Assembly: GCA_026398235.1 (NCBI GenBank)
Contig: JAPLTE010000127.1
Coordinates: 1 to 44,817 of the forward strand
DNA length: 44,817 bases
From: Verrucomicrobiota bacterium
GTDB taxonomy: Bacteria > Verrucomicrobiota > Verrucomicrobiia > Chthoniobacterales > Chthoniobacteraceae
Direction: 5' to 3'
Position 1 is the stretch's first letter; every line of letters begins with the position of its first letter. The position numbers and the translations under genes were made by a program. Shown in pieces: positions 1-8,547 of the stretch. The notes below the pieces were generated by a model. That model searched no databases. It worked only from the letters and a program-made list of their open reading frames with translations, and was not told where the DNA came from.

Positions 1-1273
1 GGCCAAGACCAGCTTCCTCATGCATGCCCGGGGGATTGAGCACCACACCAAAGGGGTGGAGAACGTTTCGAGCTGTATCAATCTCGTGCTCGCCACAGGG
101 CGCATCGGCAAACCCTACTGTGGCTACGGTACCATCACCGGTCAGGGCAATGGCCAGGGCGGCCGCGAGCACGGGCACAAATGCGATCAACTCCCCGGCA
201 ACCGGGACATCGAAAATCCCGAGCACCGCCAATACATCGCGGGCGTCTGGGGCGTGGACGAAAAAGAGATCCCCGGCAAAGGCCTGAGCGCCTACGAGAT
301 CATTCACGCCATCCACGCGGGCGAGATCAAGGGGCTGCTTTCCATTTGCTTCAACCCGCTCGTCTCCCTGCCGAACAATAGCTATGTGCGCGAGGCGCTT
401 GAAAAGCTGGAGTTCTACGCGGTTATCGATTTCTTCCTCTGCGAAACGGCGCGCCATGCAGATATCGTCCTGCCCGGCAGCCTGCACGAGGAGGAAGAGG
501 GGACCGTCACCACCGCCGAAGGCCGCGTGGTGCGGATACGCCAGGCGGTGACCCCGCCCGGAGAGGCCCGGACGGATACCTCCATTCTCCTGGAACTGGC
601 GCGCAGGCTCGGCGCGGGGGAACGGTTCGCGTTTGACTCTTCGGAGGCGATCTTCAACGAGTTGCGCGTGGCCTCCAAGGGGGGCACTGCGGATTACTAC
701 GGCATCACCTACGAAAAGATTGAGAAGAACATGGGCGTGTTTTGGCCGTGCCCGACCCTGGATCATCCCGGCACGCCGAGACTTTGGGAAGACCGCAAAT
801 TCAAAACTCCGGACGGCAAAGCGCACTTTGTCCCAGTGAGCTACCGCGATCCCGGCGAAGTCACCGATGCCCAATTCCCGGTCATCTTGACTACCGGGCG
901 CGTGGTTTCCCAATATCTCAGCGGCACGCAGACGCGGCGCATCGGCAAACTCGTGCAACAGTATCCTGAGCCGCTTCTGGAGATCCACCCCGTGCTGGCG
1001 GCGCAGTTTGGAATCAAGGACCGGGATTTGGTGCGCGTCGTCACCCGCCGCGGCGAGGCCGAGTTTCCCGCGCAGTTGGTGGAGACGATCCGCGAGGACA
1101 CCGTCTTCGTGCCCTACCATTGGCCGGGCAGGAAGTCGGCAAACCAACTCACGAGCGGGCATCTCGACCCGGTTTCCAAGATTCCTGAATTCAAAGTTTG
1201 CGCCTGTCGGCTCGAACCGGTGGGCCGCAAAGCCCCCCGGCCAGAGGAAGGTGCCGCCTACGCCAGCCCGTAA
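1..1273 (+). CDS. nasA: Nitrate reductase catalytic subunit (NasA/NarB type), 5'-truncated
   Basis: C-terminal 423 codons of a molybdopterin oxidoreductase of the DMSO-reductase superfamily; the reading frame is already open at base 2, so the N-terminus with its expected [4Fe-4S] site lies outside the window. The stretch [13 protein letters not shown] followed by [18 protein letters not shown] is typical of assimilatory/periplasmic nitrate reductases (NasA, NarB, NapA). The molydopterin dinucleotide-binding domain occupies roughly the last 125 residues (from FPVILTTGR). The protein stops after this domain, so no C-terminal [2Fe-2S] or NADH-linked extension is present. It would reduce nitrate to nitrite. 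The next gene starts 16 bp downstream and encodes an iron-sulfur protein, a likely electron donor. Whether it is cytoplasmic or Tat-exported cannot be judged without the N-terminus. Confidence 0.9.
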   Translation, partial: AKTSFLMHARGIEHHTKGVENVSSCINLVLATGRIGKPYCGYGTITGQGNGQGGREHGHKCDQLPGNRDIENPEHRQYIAGVWGVDEKEIPGKGLSAYEIIHAIHAGEIKGLLSICFNPLVSLPNNSYVREALEKLEFYAVIDFFLCETARHADIVLPGSLHEEEEGTVTTAEGRVVRIRQAVTPPGEARTDTSILLELARRLGAGERFAFDSSEAIFNELRVASKGGTADYYGITYEKIEKNMGVFWPCPTLDHPGTPRLWEDRKFKTPDGKAHFVPVSYRDPGEVTDAQFPVILTTGRVVSQYLSGTQTRRIGKLVQQYPEPLLEIHPVLAAQFGIKDRDLVRVVTRRGEAEFPAQLVETIREDTVFVPYHWPGRKSANQLTSGHLDPVSKIPEFKVCACRLEPVGRKAPRPEEGAAYASP

Positions 1274-1289
1274 CCTTTTCCCCAACCGC

Positions 1290-1862
1290 ATGGCCCTACT
1301 CCAAACATTCGCCACGAACGAAGAGTTCTTTCTCGATCCCCAACGCTGCATCGGCTGCCACGCCTGTGAAATGGCCTGTGCGGAATGCGAGACCAACGGG
1401 CAGTTGCCGATGATCAGCGTGGATTATGTCGACCGGTTTGCCACTACGCAAACCTCCGTGCAGATCTGTATGCATTGCGAGGACCCGGTATGCGCCAAGG
1501 TCTGCCCCGCCGACGCCATCCAGAAGGACGAATACGGCATCGTCCACAGCGCCAACGTCGCCCGGTGCATCGCCTGCTCCAACTGCGTCCTCGCCTGTCC
1601 CTTCGGCGTGCCCAAGAAAGTGGAGCCGATGCAGCTCATGATGAAGTGCAATATGTGCTACGACCGCACCAGCGCGGGCAAGCGGCCCATGTGCGCCACG
1701 GTCTGCCCCAGCGGCGCGCTTTGGTATGGGCCGCGTGAAAAAATGGCGGAGATGCGCCCCAACAGCACGCCGGTGAACACCTTCCATTTCGGCAAACAAA
1801 CTGTCCGCACCAAGGTAAACCTCATGATGCCCAAAGGCAGCACGGAACTGGTGGTGGACTGA
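1290..1862 (+). CDS. Four-cluster 4Fe-4S ferredoxin (DmsB/NrfC-like electron-transfer subunit)
   Basis: 190-residue protein with sixteen cysteines in four groups, the layout of DmsB/NrfC/PhsB subunits that carry four [4Fe-4S] clusters: [11 protein letters not shown] at 20-30, [13 protein letters not shown] at 60-72, [11 protein letters not shown] at 93-103, and CNMC (120-123) plus CATVC (135-139). An upstream extension of the frame overlaps the nitrate reductase gene and looks non-coding, so the ATG at 1290 is chosen. No signal peptide or membrane segment is seen, so it is cytoplasmic unless carried by a partner. Placed between the catalytic subunit and a Rieske protein, it is probably the electron relay to nitrate reductase (inference from context). 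Confidence 0.9.
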   Translation: MALLQTFATNEEFFLDPQRCIGCHACEMACAECETNGQLPMISVDYVDRFATTQTSVQICMHCEDPVCAKVCPADAIQKDEYGIVHSANVARCIACSNCVLACPFGVPKKVEPMQLMMKCNMCYDRTSAGKRPMCATVCPSGALWYGPREKMAEMRPNSTPVNTFHFGKQTVRTKVNLMMPKGSTELVVD

Positions 1863-1874
1863 ACCCTTCTTTTT

Positions 1875-2399
1875 ATGAACGACGACCCCAAACTGCCCCA
1901 GCGCCCCAGCTGGGAGAACGATTTCCCCATCGACCGCCTCGAAGCCGTCCATGTGAGCCGGCGTGAATTCGCGAAATACCTCACCCTGCTTTCCGGCGGA
2001 CTCTGCGCAGGCAGCGGTTGGCTGGCCGTCAAAGACAGACTCTTCCCGCGTCACAGATTCCAGGGCGAGGCGTTGGTTTGCCAAACGGGCGATGTTCCAT
2101 CGGGCGGCACCTGGCCTTTCACATTGCCCGGGTCCAACGTGCCTTACATTCTCATCCATCTGGAGACGGGCGAATGGCGGGCTTTTGAACAAAAATGCAC
2201 CCATCTCTCGTGCGCGGTTTTCTATCAACCCAAAGAGGGGAAGATCGAATGTCCCTGCCACAACGGCTGGTTTGATGCCCGCACCGGCGCGGTGCTCCAA
2301 GGCCCGCCTCCACGCCCGCTGCCGCAACTCAAAGTCACCCTGCGCGGTGACAAAGTCTTCGTCTCCGAACCCGGGAGCGACTCGCCTCAAACCGCCTGA
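1875..2399 (+). CDS. Rieske [2Fe-2S] protein with Tat-like N-terminus
   Basis: 174 residues. Residues 28-34 read SRREFAK, followed by a hydrophobic stretch to about 52: a good match to a twin-arginine signal or anchor. The Rieske fold lies at about 60-165. Cluster ligands are in CTHLSC (C108, H110) and CPCHNGWF (C126, H129), with C113 and C128 placed for the usual disulfide. It begins 12 bp after the ferredoxin gene and is followed 23 bp later by the nitrate transporter gene, so it is part of the nitrate operon. The likely role is one-electron transfer between the quinone pool or a periplasmic donor and the ferredoxin/nitrate reductase pair. The partner is inferred only. It is not a cytochrome bc1 Rieske by context, since no cytochrome b gene is present. 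Confidence 0.88.
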   Translation: MNDDPKLPQRPSWENDFPIDRLEAVHVSRREFAKYLTLLSGGLCAGSGWLAVKDRLFPRHRFQGEALVCQTGDVPSGGTWPFTLPGSNVPYILIHLETGEWRAFEQKCTHLSCAVFYQPKEGKIECPCHNGWFDARTGAVLQGPPPRPLPQLKVTLRGDKVFVSEPGSDSPQTA

Positions 2400-2422
2400 A
2401 CCCATCCCCAAGCCCCTCCTCA

Positions 2423-3940
2423 ATGAGCACCTTCCGCGACGCCCAAAACCGGGCGCATCCCAACAAGACCAACACCCTGATGCTGGTTATCCTTGCGCTA
2501 TTGATCGGTGTGGTCTCCCTGCAAATCTGGTTATTGACGGCGACTCTCAATGCATCGCTCAGCGGCGATCGGGCCATCGTGTGGCCCGCCTTTTACGGTT
2601 CGCTGCTGCTGTTTGTGAGCGGCGGCGCGCTGCTCCGTTATTTACCCGATCCGCTACGACAAGCCCCGCCTTCCCCTGCCAAACCGGAGCCGTTCCCCCA
2701 AGCGGCGCTGGCCTGGCGCACGTTGGCGATCAGCTTCGTGAGTCTCACGCTTGCCTTCGCGGTCTGGTTCATGTGGTCGGCCATCGCCACCAAGATCAAT
2801 GACGCGGGCTTCCGCCTGACCAAGGAGCAACTCTTCTGGCTGACGGCCAGTCCCGTCCTGCTCGGCTCGCTCCTGCGAGTGCCTTTTGGGCTGCTGGTCT
2901 CCCGGTTTGGGAGCCGCCGCAGCAACACCTTTGTGACCCTGCTGCTGCTCCTTCCCTGCATGCTGGCGGGTTGGGCGTTGCGCACTCCGGCTACGCCCTA
3001 CTGGGTGTTACTTTTGAGCGCGGCATTGACCGGCCTCGCAGGGGCGAACTTTGCGACCTCCATGGGGGCGGTGACGCTCTGGTTTCCCAAGAAACTCCAG
3101 GGCACCGCTCTCGGCCTCAACGGCCTGGGCAATCTCGGCGTCACCGTCGCGCAGTTCACGATTCCCGTCGTCCTGCCGCTTGCGCTCTTCGGAATGCTGG
3201 CCGGGTCGGTCGCTCCTGGAGCCAGACCGATCCACCTCGCCAACGCGGCCTGGGTCTGGCTGCCCGTCATCCTTGCCTGTGCCGCGGCTCTCTGGTTTGG
3301 AACGCAAGATTACCCCGCCCAGCCCAAGACCCTCGCCTCGCAGTTGCGGGTCTGCCGGGACAAACACACCTGGGCGATTTCTTACCTCTATTTCCTCACC
3401 TTCGGCGCGTTCGTGGCCATGGGCGCGTCGCTGCCGCTGATCATCAAAGAGGTGTTCGTGAATGCGCCCGGCGGCGCGCCGAATCCCCTGACTTTTTCGC
3501 CCCTGGCTGTGCTGATCGCCACGCTGATGCGCCCCGTGGGCGGAGTGGTGGCGGACAAACTGGGGGCCGGGCGCGTGACTGCATTGGCCATCGCCGTGAT
3601 GGCGCTCGCGGGCTTCAGTCTTTCGCACTTTTTGCAGCCGCACCAGTTTACGGGATTTTTTGTGACCATCATGATCCTGTGCGCCGCGGCCGGTCTTGGC
3701 AACGGCTCGTGCTTCAAGATCATCCCCAGTGTAAATGCCGCCGAAGCGGGGCCGATGATGGGGATCGTGAGCTGCCTGGGGGCGCTGGGCGGGTTCTTTC
3801 CGCCGCTGATCCTCGCGTGGTGCATCGGGAAATTCGGTTCGCCCGCCCTGGCCTACACCGGCATGGCCGTCTTTGCCCTCACTTGCTTTTCGGTCAACTG
3901 GTGGTTCTATTGGCGCAACGAATCACCCAGCCGCTGCTAA
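2423..3940 (+). CDS. narK: NarK-family nitrate/nitrite transporter (MFS)
   Basis: 505-residue polytopic protein of the major facilitator superfamily, nitrate/nitrite porter branch. The signature GLAGANFATSMGAVTLWFP lies in the first half, followed by a glycine-rich GLNGLGNLG segment; a second glycine-rich motif, GLGNGSCFKIIP, is in the second half. It should move nitrate into, or exchange nitrite out of, the cell. An unusual N-terminal region (about residues 17-66) contains two extra predicted membrane segments before the normal first helix, which begins near WRTLAISF. This suggests 14 rather than 12 helices. It follows the nitrate reductase/ferredoxin/Rieske genes in one probable transcript, and the MOSC gene starts 2 bp after its stop. 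Confidence 0.9.
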   Translation: MSTFRDAQNRAHPNKTNTLMLVILALLIGVVSLQIWLLTATLNASLSGDRAIVWPAFYGSLLLFVSGGALLRYLPDPLRQAPPSPAKPEPFPQAALAWRTLAISFVSLTLAFAVWFMWSAIATKINDAGFRLTKEQLFWLTASPVLLGSLLRVPFGLLVSRFGSRRSNTFVTLLLLLPCMLAGWALRTPATPYWVLLLSAALTGLAGANFATSMGAVTLWFPKKLQGTALGLNGLGNLGVTVAQFTIPVVLPLALFGMLAGSVAPGARPIHLANAAWVWLPVILACAAALWFGTQDYPAQPKTLASQLRVCRDKHTWAISYLYFLTFGAFVAMGASLPLIIKEVFVNAPGGAPNPLTFSPLAVLIATLMRPVGGVVADKLGAGRVTALAIAVMALAGFSLSHFLQPHQFTGFFVTIMILCAAAGLGNGSCFKIIPSVNAAEAGPMMGIVSCLGALGGFFPPLILAWCIGKFGSPALAYTGMAVFALTCFSVNWWFYWRNESPSRC

Positions 3941-3942
3941 AA

Positions 3943-4419
3943 ATGAGCCCAGCCCAGCCCATCCAAATCGTCCACCTCTATATTTCTCCTGCGCACAATT
4001 TCTTCGGGCATCACGGCCTCGCGGCGGGTGAAGCGGCCACGGTTGAAGTGCCGGAGGTTCGGTGTATTGCGGGGCGAGGGATCGAAGGGGATCGTTTTTT
4101 TGATCACAAAGAAGACTACAAAGGGCAGATCACATTTTTTGCGTGGGAAGTTTACGAGTCGCTCGTCCGGCAATACGGCGTGAGCGAAAAATCTCCGGCG
4201 GTTTTCCGCAGAAACGCGATCACGCGCGGCGTGGATTTGAATGCGCTGATCGGCGCGACCTTTGAAATCCAGGGCGTGCGCTTCCAGGGGACGGAAGAAT
4301 GCAGGCCATGCCAGTGGATGAACCAGGCGTTTCATCCCGAGGCCGAGGTGGCTCTTAAAGGACGAGGCGGTTTACGCGCCCGCATTTTGACAGATGGAAT
4401 CCTTAAACTTATTGCGTAG
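3943..4419 (+). CDS. MOSC domain protein
   Basis: 158 residues, within the size range of stand-alone MOSC (molybdenum cofactor sulfurase C-terminal) domains. Recognisable parts are GRGIEGDRFFDH near residue 46, the RRNAITRG segment, and the conserved cysteine region EECRPCQWMNQAFHP. MOSC proteins carry or transfer sulfur to molybdenum enzymes, or act on N-hydroxylated substrates as in YiiM. The ATG at 3943 is 2 bp after narK and matches the expected domain start; longer in-frame extension overlaps narK and is rejected. Its place between the transporter and mobA supports a role in molybdenum cofactor handling. Confidence 0.85.
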   Translation: MSPAQPIQIVHLYISPAHNFFGHHGLAAGEAATVEVPEVRCIAGRGIEGDRFFDHKEDYKGQITFFAWEVYESLVRQYGVSEKSPAVFRRNAITRGVDLNALIGATFEIQGVRFQGTEECRPCQWMNQAFHPEAEVALKGRGGLRARILTDGILKLIA

Positions 4420-4423
4420 CCCG

Positions 4424-5000
4424 ATGCGCCCCACCTTCACTGCGGGGTTGCTGACGGGGGGGGCAATCCACCCGCATGGGTCGTGACAAAGCCTGCGTGG
4501 ACATCGCGGGCGTGCCGCTCTGGCGGCGCCAGCTTGGGCTTCTGGCTGCGTTGGAGCCGACGGAGTTGCTCATCTCAGGGCGTCCCGCCGCGGAGTATGC
4601 AACCAGCGGTTTCGAAATCGTTGAGGACCAAATCGCGGGTGCGGGGCCGATGGCCGGAGTCGCGGCGATGCTGGCGCGCACCCGGGCTCCGCTGCTGCTG
4701 GTGCTGGCGGTGGACATGCCATTTATGACCAGCGCCTGTCTGGAACGGGTGCTGGGTCACTGCACGAGCCCAATGGGGTCAGTCCCCTGGCACGGAGCTT
4801 TCTACGAGCCGCTCGCGGCGGTGTTTCCAAAGCGAGCGTTGCCGATGTTTGAATACGCCCTTTCCAAAGGCGACCACTCAATGCAACAGCTCGTGAGGGA
4901 CTGCATCGCTGCCCGGTTCGTCGAGGAATTCCACATTCCGGCGGCCGACTTGCCCCTTTTCCGAAGTGTCAACGCGCCCGCCGACCTGCCGTATCTATGA
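4424..5000 (+). CDS. mobA: Molybdenum cofactor guanylyltransferase MobA, apparent frameshift
   Basis: MobA adds GMP to molybdopterin. The expected N-terminal GTP-binding motif is split between two frames at an 8-G tract (4456-4463). The frame from ATG 4424 reads MRPTFTAGLLTGG and then goes wrong, stopping at 4486. The downstream frame, read directly before ATG 4476, gives GGQSTRMGRDKAC. With 7 G instead of 8 the two join as GLLTGGQSTRMGRDKA, an exact family motif. Downstream parts are intact: GAGPMAGV, LAVDMPF and the C-terminal VNAPADL. A start at 4476 alone would give 174 residues without the nucleotide-binding loop. The gene begins 4 bp after the MOSC stop and overlaps the next gene by 4 bp. 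It may be a sequencing error, a true mutation, or slippage; it is kept as one gene. Confidence 0.85.
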
Positions 5001-5725
5001 GTGAAGTCGCGCTGCCATTCCTGATCTTCAGTGCCGCGCTGCTCTACTCTTCTGTGGGGCACGGCGGCGCCTCCGCCTATCTTGCCACGATGGCACTGGC
5101 CAACGTGGACACCCATCTGATGCGGCCGCTCGTATTGCTGCTCAATGTAATGGTGGCCTCCATTAGCCTGTGGAGTTTTTCCCGGAAAGGATGGTTCTCG
5201 TGGTCGTTGTTCTGGCCCCTTGCCCTGTTTTCCATCCCTTTCGCGTGGCTGGGGGGATCGATTCTGCTGCCTGCGGTGATCTACAAAAAGATCATCGCTC
5301 TCGTGCTTATCTACTCGGCTTACCGGCTCTGGCGTCCGGCCCCGCTCCCCCGCAGCATGGACAACGCCATGAAGCGCCCGGTCGCTTTGGGGATTGGCGG
5401 AGGAATCGGCTTCCTCTCGGGGCTGACCGGCGTGGGCGGCGGCATCTTTCTTTCGCCGATCTTGATCCTTAAAGGCTGGTCCGACGTGAAATCGACCTCG
5501 GCTGTGGCTGCGGCATTTATCGTGGTCAACTCCATCTCCGGCTTGCTGGCAATCCATTCCAGGCAACTGGAGTTCCCCCACGGATTTGGATTTTGGCTGG
5601 TGGCGGCGCTTGCGGGAGGCATTATCGGCTCCCATATCGGAAGCCGGATGCTTACCCCAAACGGCCTTCGGCGAACGCTGGGAATCGTGCTTGCCGTCGC
5701 CTCGATCAGGCTCTTCATTCCCTGA
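4997..5725 (+). CDS. TauE/SafE-family sulfite/anion permease
   Basis: 242-residue hydrophobic protein with about eight membrane segments arranged as two repeats, each containing a glycine-rich motif: SSVGHGGASAYLA in the first and LTGVGGGIFLSP in the second. This matches the TauE/SafE (DUF81) family, which exports sulfite or organosulfonates or moves other anions. ATG overlaps the mobA stop (ATGA), so it is translationally coupled within the cofactor operon. The substrate is unknown. A sulfur compound, sulfite or an oxyanion linked to molybdenum enzymes would fit the context. Confidence 0.82.
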   Translation: MSEVALPFLIFSAALLYSSVGHGGASAYLATMALANVDTHLMRPLVLLLNVMVASISLWSFSRKGWFSWSLFWPLALFSIPFAWLGGSILLPAVIYKKIIALVLIYSAYRLWRPAPLPRSMDNAMKRPVALGIGGGIGFLSGLTGVGGGIFLSPILILKGWSDVKSTSAVAAAFIVVNSISGLLAIHSRQLEFPHGFGFWLVAALAGGIIGSHIGSRMLTPNGLRRTLGIVLAVASIRLFIP

Positions 5726-5729
5726 CCCC

Positions 5730-6707
5730 ATGTCGCACGCAACGCCCCAACGCACCGTTGATTACCTGCGCATCTCGATCACCGACCGGTGCAACGAGCG
5801 GTGCCTCTATTGCCTGCCGGAAGGTTTCACCGACTGGAAGCCGCGCGAGGAGATCTTGCGTTACGAGGAGTTGATCGAAATCGCCCGGGTTGCCACTACG
5901 CTGGGCTTCCGAAAATTTCGCGTAACGGGGGGCGAACCACTCGTGCGCCGCGATGTGGAGCAGTTTCTTTGCGACCTGACGGCGTTGCCGGGAGTCGGGC
6001 AAGTCAACCTTTCCACCAATGGACTCCGTCTGGCGCGGGTGGCTCCGCAGTTGGCGGCGGCGGGAATCCAGAGCGTCAACATCAGTTTGGATGCGATTGA
6101 TCCGGCCCTCTACAACCGGATCACCGGCGGAAAAGTAGCCGACGTGCTTTCCGGGATCGCTGCCGCGCAGTCGGCGGGCATTCCCCGTATTAAACTGAAT
6201 ACAGTCCTGATGCGCGGCGTGAATGAAAAGCAAATCTGGCCCTTGATTGAGTTCGCAGCCAAACACCACCTGCTACTTCGCTTTATCGAGTTGATGCCCG
6301 TGAGCCTCACAGAAGTGCTCACCGACGCGAACTTCTTCCCCATCGCCGACGCGCAACGAGCGATCAGGGAGCGCACCGCGATGGTGCCGGATGCGCGCCG
6401 ATACGGAAACGGTCCCGCCGGCTACTACGACCTTCCCGAGTTCGGAGTGAGCGTGGGATTTATCGGCGCGATGACGAATCTCCATTTCTGTGACGCCTGC
6501 AACAAAATGCGGCTGACAGCGGACGGGAAGATCCGCCCTTGTCTCGGCCATCACGGGGAAATCGACCTCATGCCTGCGCTTCGGCCTGTATTGGACGCGG
6601 GACATTTGCGGGAATTGTTTTTGCAAGCCCTTCGCGAAAAGCCGCTCGAACACAGTTTCCGAGATCAATATCAACCGGGGCGCGTGATGACCGCCATTGG
6701 AGGCTGA
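5730..6707 (+). CDS. moaA: GTP 3',8-cyclase MoaA (radical SAM)
   Basis: 325 residues, normal for MoaA. The radical-SAM cluster motif is C21-x3-C25-x2-C28 (CNERCLYC). The second, substrate-binding cluster motif lies near the C-terminus: CDAC...C with spacing C-x2-C-x13-C. The protein ends in GG, as MoaA proteins do, and FRVTGGEPL is the expected SAM-binding segment. It converts GTP to 3',8-cyclo-GTP with MoaC, the first step of molybdopterin synthesis. The ATG at 5730 lies 4 bp after the permease stop; upstream in-frame codons overlap the permease and are not used. Confidence 0.96.
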   Translation: MSHATPQRTVDYLRISITDRCNERCLYCLPEGFTDWKPREEILRYEELIEIARVATTLGFRKFRVTGGEPLVRRDVEQFLCDLTALPGVGQVNLSTNGLRLARVAPQLAAAGIQSVNISLDAIDPALYNRITGGKVADVLSGIAAAQSAGIPRIKLNTVLMRGVNEKQIWPLIEFAAKHHLLLRFIELMPVSLTEVLTDANFFPIADAQRAIRERTAMVPDARRYGNGPAGYYDLPEFGVSVGFIGAMTNLHFCDACNKMRLTADGKIRPCLGHHGEIDLMPALRPVLDAGHLRELFLQALREKPLEHSFRDQYQPGRVMTAIGG

Positions 6708-6711
6708 CCCC

Positions 6712-6951
6712 ATGAAAGTTGTATTTCTTGCCCAAATAAAGGTGAACACTGGCTGCGAAGAGATCGCACTGCCTCTGTCCCAGCCGATCCACGCGGCGGA
6801 ATTGTGGCGACTTTTGGAAACCAAATTTCCCGGAATCCAACGCTACCAATCTTCCACGCGCCTCGCCGTGAATTTCGAATTTGTAAATTCAGACGCACTC
6901 CTTGCCGATGAGGATGAGGTAGCTCTCATTCCCCCAGTTTCAGGCGGTTAG
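6712..6951 (+). CDS. moaD: Molybdopterin synthase small subunit MoaD
   Basis: 79-residue ubiquitin-fold protein ending in SGG; the C-terminal diglycine is where MoeB-type enzymes adenylate and thiolate it. A TTG 15 bp upstream is open but the ATG at 6712, 4 bp after the moaA stop, gives the usual N-terminus (MKVVFLAQIK). It pairs with MoaE, whose gene follows at 6962, to insert the dithiolene sulfurs into precursor Z. Confidence 0.93.
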   Translation: MKVVFLAQIKVNTGCEEIALPLSQPIHAAELWRLLETKFPGIQRYQSSTRLAVNFEFVNSDALLADEDEVALIPPVSGG

Positions 6952-6961
6952 CGATCACGCC

Positions 6962-7357
6962 ATGAGCACCATCGAAACAACCCTCACCCCGCACGTGTTG
7001 CCGCCTTTCACAGGCCGCACGCCGGACGGCTGTGGAGCGGTGGTGGAGTTTTTTGGTATCGTTCGCAGCGAGGAAAACGGCGAACCCATTGCCGCTCTCG
7101 AATACGAAGCTTACGAACCGATGGCAGGCCTCCAGATGCAGCGGATCATCCGCGAGTTACAGTCCGAGTATCCGTGCGAGGTCGTGCGGGTGATTCACCG
7201 GATCGGCATCGTCCCCGTTGGCGAGGCGGCCATCGCTCTGCAAGTGGTGGCCCGGCATCGCGGCCCCGCCTTTGCCATGCTGGGGTGTTTTATGGACCGT
7301 TTGAAACAGGAGGTGCCGATCTGGAAAATCAGAGCTTTGCCAGCCCCCATTTTATGA
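6962..7357 (+). CDS. moaE: Molybdopterin synthase catalytic subunit MoaE
   Basis: 131 residues. Family markers in order: VEFFGIVR, LEYEAYEPMA, HRIGIVPVGEAAI and the active-site segment KQEVPIWK. MoaE and thiocarboxylated MoaD convert cyclic pyranopterin monophosphate to molybdopterin. The gene lies 10 bp after moaD, and its stop overlaps the moeA start (ATGA), implying coupled translation. Confidence 0.94.
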   Translation: MSTIETTLTPHVLPPFTGRTPDGCGAVVEFFGIVRSEENGEPIAALEYEAYEPMAGLQMQRIIRELQSEYPCEVVRVIHRIGIVPVGEAAIALQVVARHRGPAFAMLGCFMDRLKQEVPIWKIRALPAPIL

Positions 7358-8529
7358 AGACTGTCGCCGAAGCTCTTGCCGTGGTCCTCGCCCGCGCGAC
7401 TCTGCTGGAAACAGAAAGGGTGAGCCTGGGCAATGCCCGCTCGCGGGTCTTGAGAGAGGATGCCCGAGCCGACCGGGATCTGCCGCCGTTCGATTGCTCG
7501 GCCATGGACGGGTATGCTTTGCGATCTGACGAGCAGCACGAATGGCTGGAGCTTGTGGGAGAAATCCAGGCGGGCAACCGCGATGAGATCGTCCTCCGTC
7601 CAGGGGAGTGCGCCCGCATTTTTACCGGCGCTCCCATTCCGGCCGGAGCCAACTGCGTGCTGATGCAGGAGGACGCCGAGGTGAGCGGCAACCGTTTGAA
7701 AAATCCGCCATGCGGCGCGCCCACACACATCCGCAGGCGCGGCGAAAACTGTGCGCTCGGCGATTTGCTGGTTCCAGCAGGCCGACGACTCCGAAGCGTG
7801 GATTTGGCGGTGCTGGCCTCCTGCGGCATCACGCAACCGCTCGTAAGCCGTCGTCCGCAGGTGGTGCATTTTGCCACTGGAAATGAACTGGTTGATCCTG
7901 CGCAGACCCCGGTGGACGGTCAAATCCGGGACTGCAACTCGATCCTGATCGCTTCGCTGTTGGCGGAGTGGGGCGGCGATTTGGTTCATCAATCCCGGTT
8001 GCCCGATGAGCTGGAGAACGGCGTGGCATCAATCCTGGCGCAGGAGGGCTTCGATCTCCTTCTCCTTTCCGGCGGGGCCAGTGTGGGCGACTATGATTAT
8101 GCACGGCCACTCCTGGAAAAAGCGGGATTTTCCGTCGCCTTTCATGGCATCAATTTGCGCCCGGGAAAGCCGCTGCTCTTTGCGACCCGCGGACGGCAGT
8201 TGGCCTTTGGCTTGCCGGGCAACCCGGTCTCGCACGCCGTTCTCCTTCGCCTGTTTTTGGCTCCTTTGCTGGCGACAATGGAAGGCGCTGACGCTTCCCA
8301 CTCCTTCCTGCAAGGTCTTGTGGACGGGAGTGCGTTCCAGAAAGGCAATCCCCGCGAATCGTTCTGGCCTTGCCATGCGGATTGTGAGGAGGGATCGTAT
8401 CGTCTGCGCCCGGTTCCAATCAAAAGCTCCGGGGACATCACCGGCATCACCAACGCCAACGCGCTCCTGCGCATTCCGGCCGGCCAGGGGTTGCAGCAGG
8501 ATGATCCAGCGCAGTTTCTTTGGCTCTAA
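7354..8529 (+). CDS. moeA: Molybdopterin molybdenumtransferase MoeA
   Basis: 391 residues, the usual MoeA length. Markers: DLPPFDCSAMDGYA near residues 43-56, RIFTGAPIPAGANCV, the MPT-binding LLSGGASVGDYD, and the GLPGNPVS loop in the third domain. MoeA ligates molybdate to adenylylated molybdopterin. The start is the ATG overlapping the moaE stop; longer extension runs over moaE. The gene sits mid-operon, 18 bp before moaC. Confidence 0.95.
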   Translation: MKTVAEALAVVLARATLLETERVSLGNARSRVLREDARADRDLPPFDCSAMDGYALRSDEQHEWLELVGEIQAGNRDEIVLRPGECARIFTGAPIPAGANCVLMQEDAEVSGNRLKNPPCGAPTHIRRRGENCALGDLLVPAGRRLRSVDLAVLASCGITQPLVSRRPQVVHFATGNELVDPAQTPVDGQIRDCNSILIASLLAEWGGDLVHQSRLPDELENGVASILAQEGFDLLLLSGGASVGDYDYARPLLEKAGFSVAFHGINLRPGKPLLFATRGRQLAFGLPGNPVSHAVLLRLFLAPLLATMEGADASHSFLQGLVDGSAFQKGNPRESFWPCHADCEEGSYRLRPVPIKSSGDITGITNANALLRIPAGQGLQQDDPAQFLWL

Positions 8530-8547
8530 TCCAGAATACTCCAATCC

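Noticed and set aside
1296-2423. A 375-codon open frame on the minus strand across the ferredoxin and Rieske genes
   Set aside because: It mirrors two clear genes on the plus strand and has no family motif; high GC makes long antisense frames common.
4780-4810. Possible sigma-54 promoter (TGGCACG) near position 4788, of interest because rpoN is in the window
   Set aside because: No TTGC element at the right spacing, and it is inside mobA. I found no convincing -24/-12 site elsewhere.
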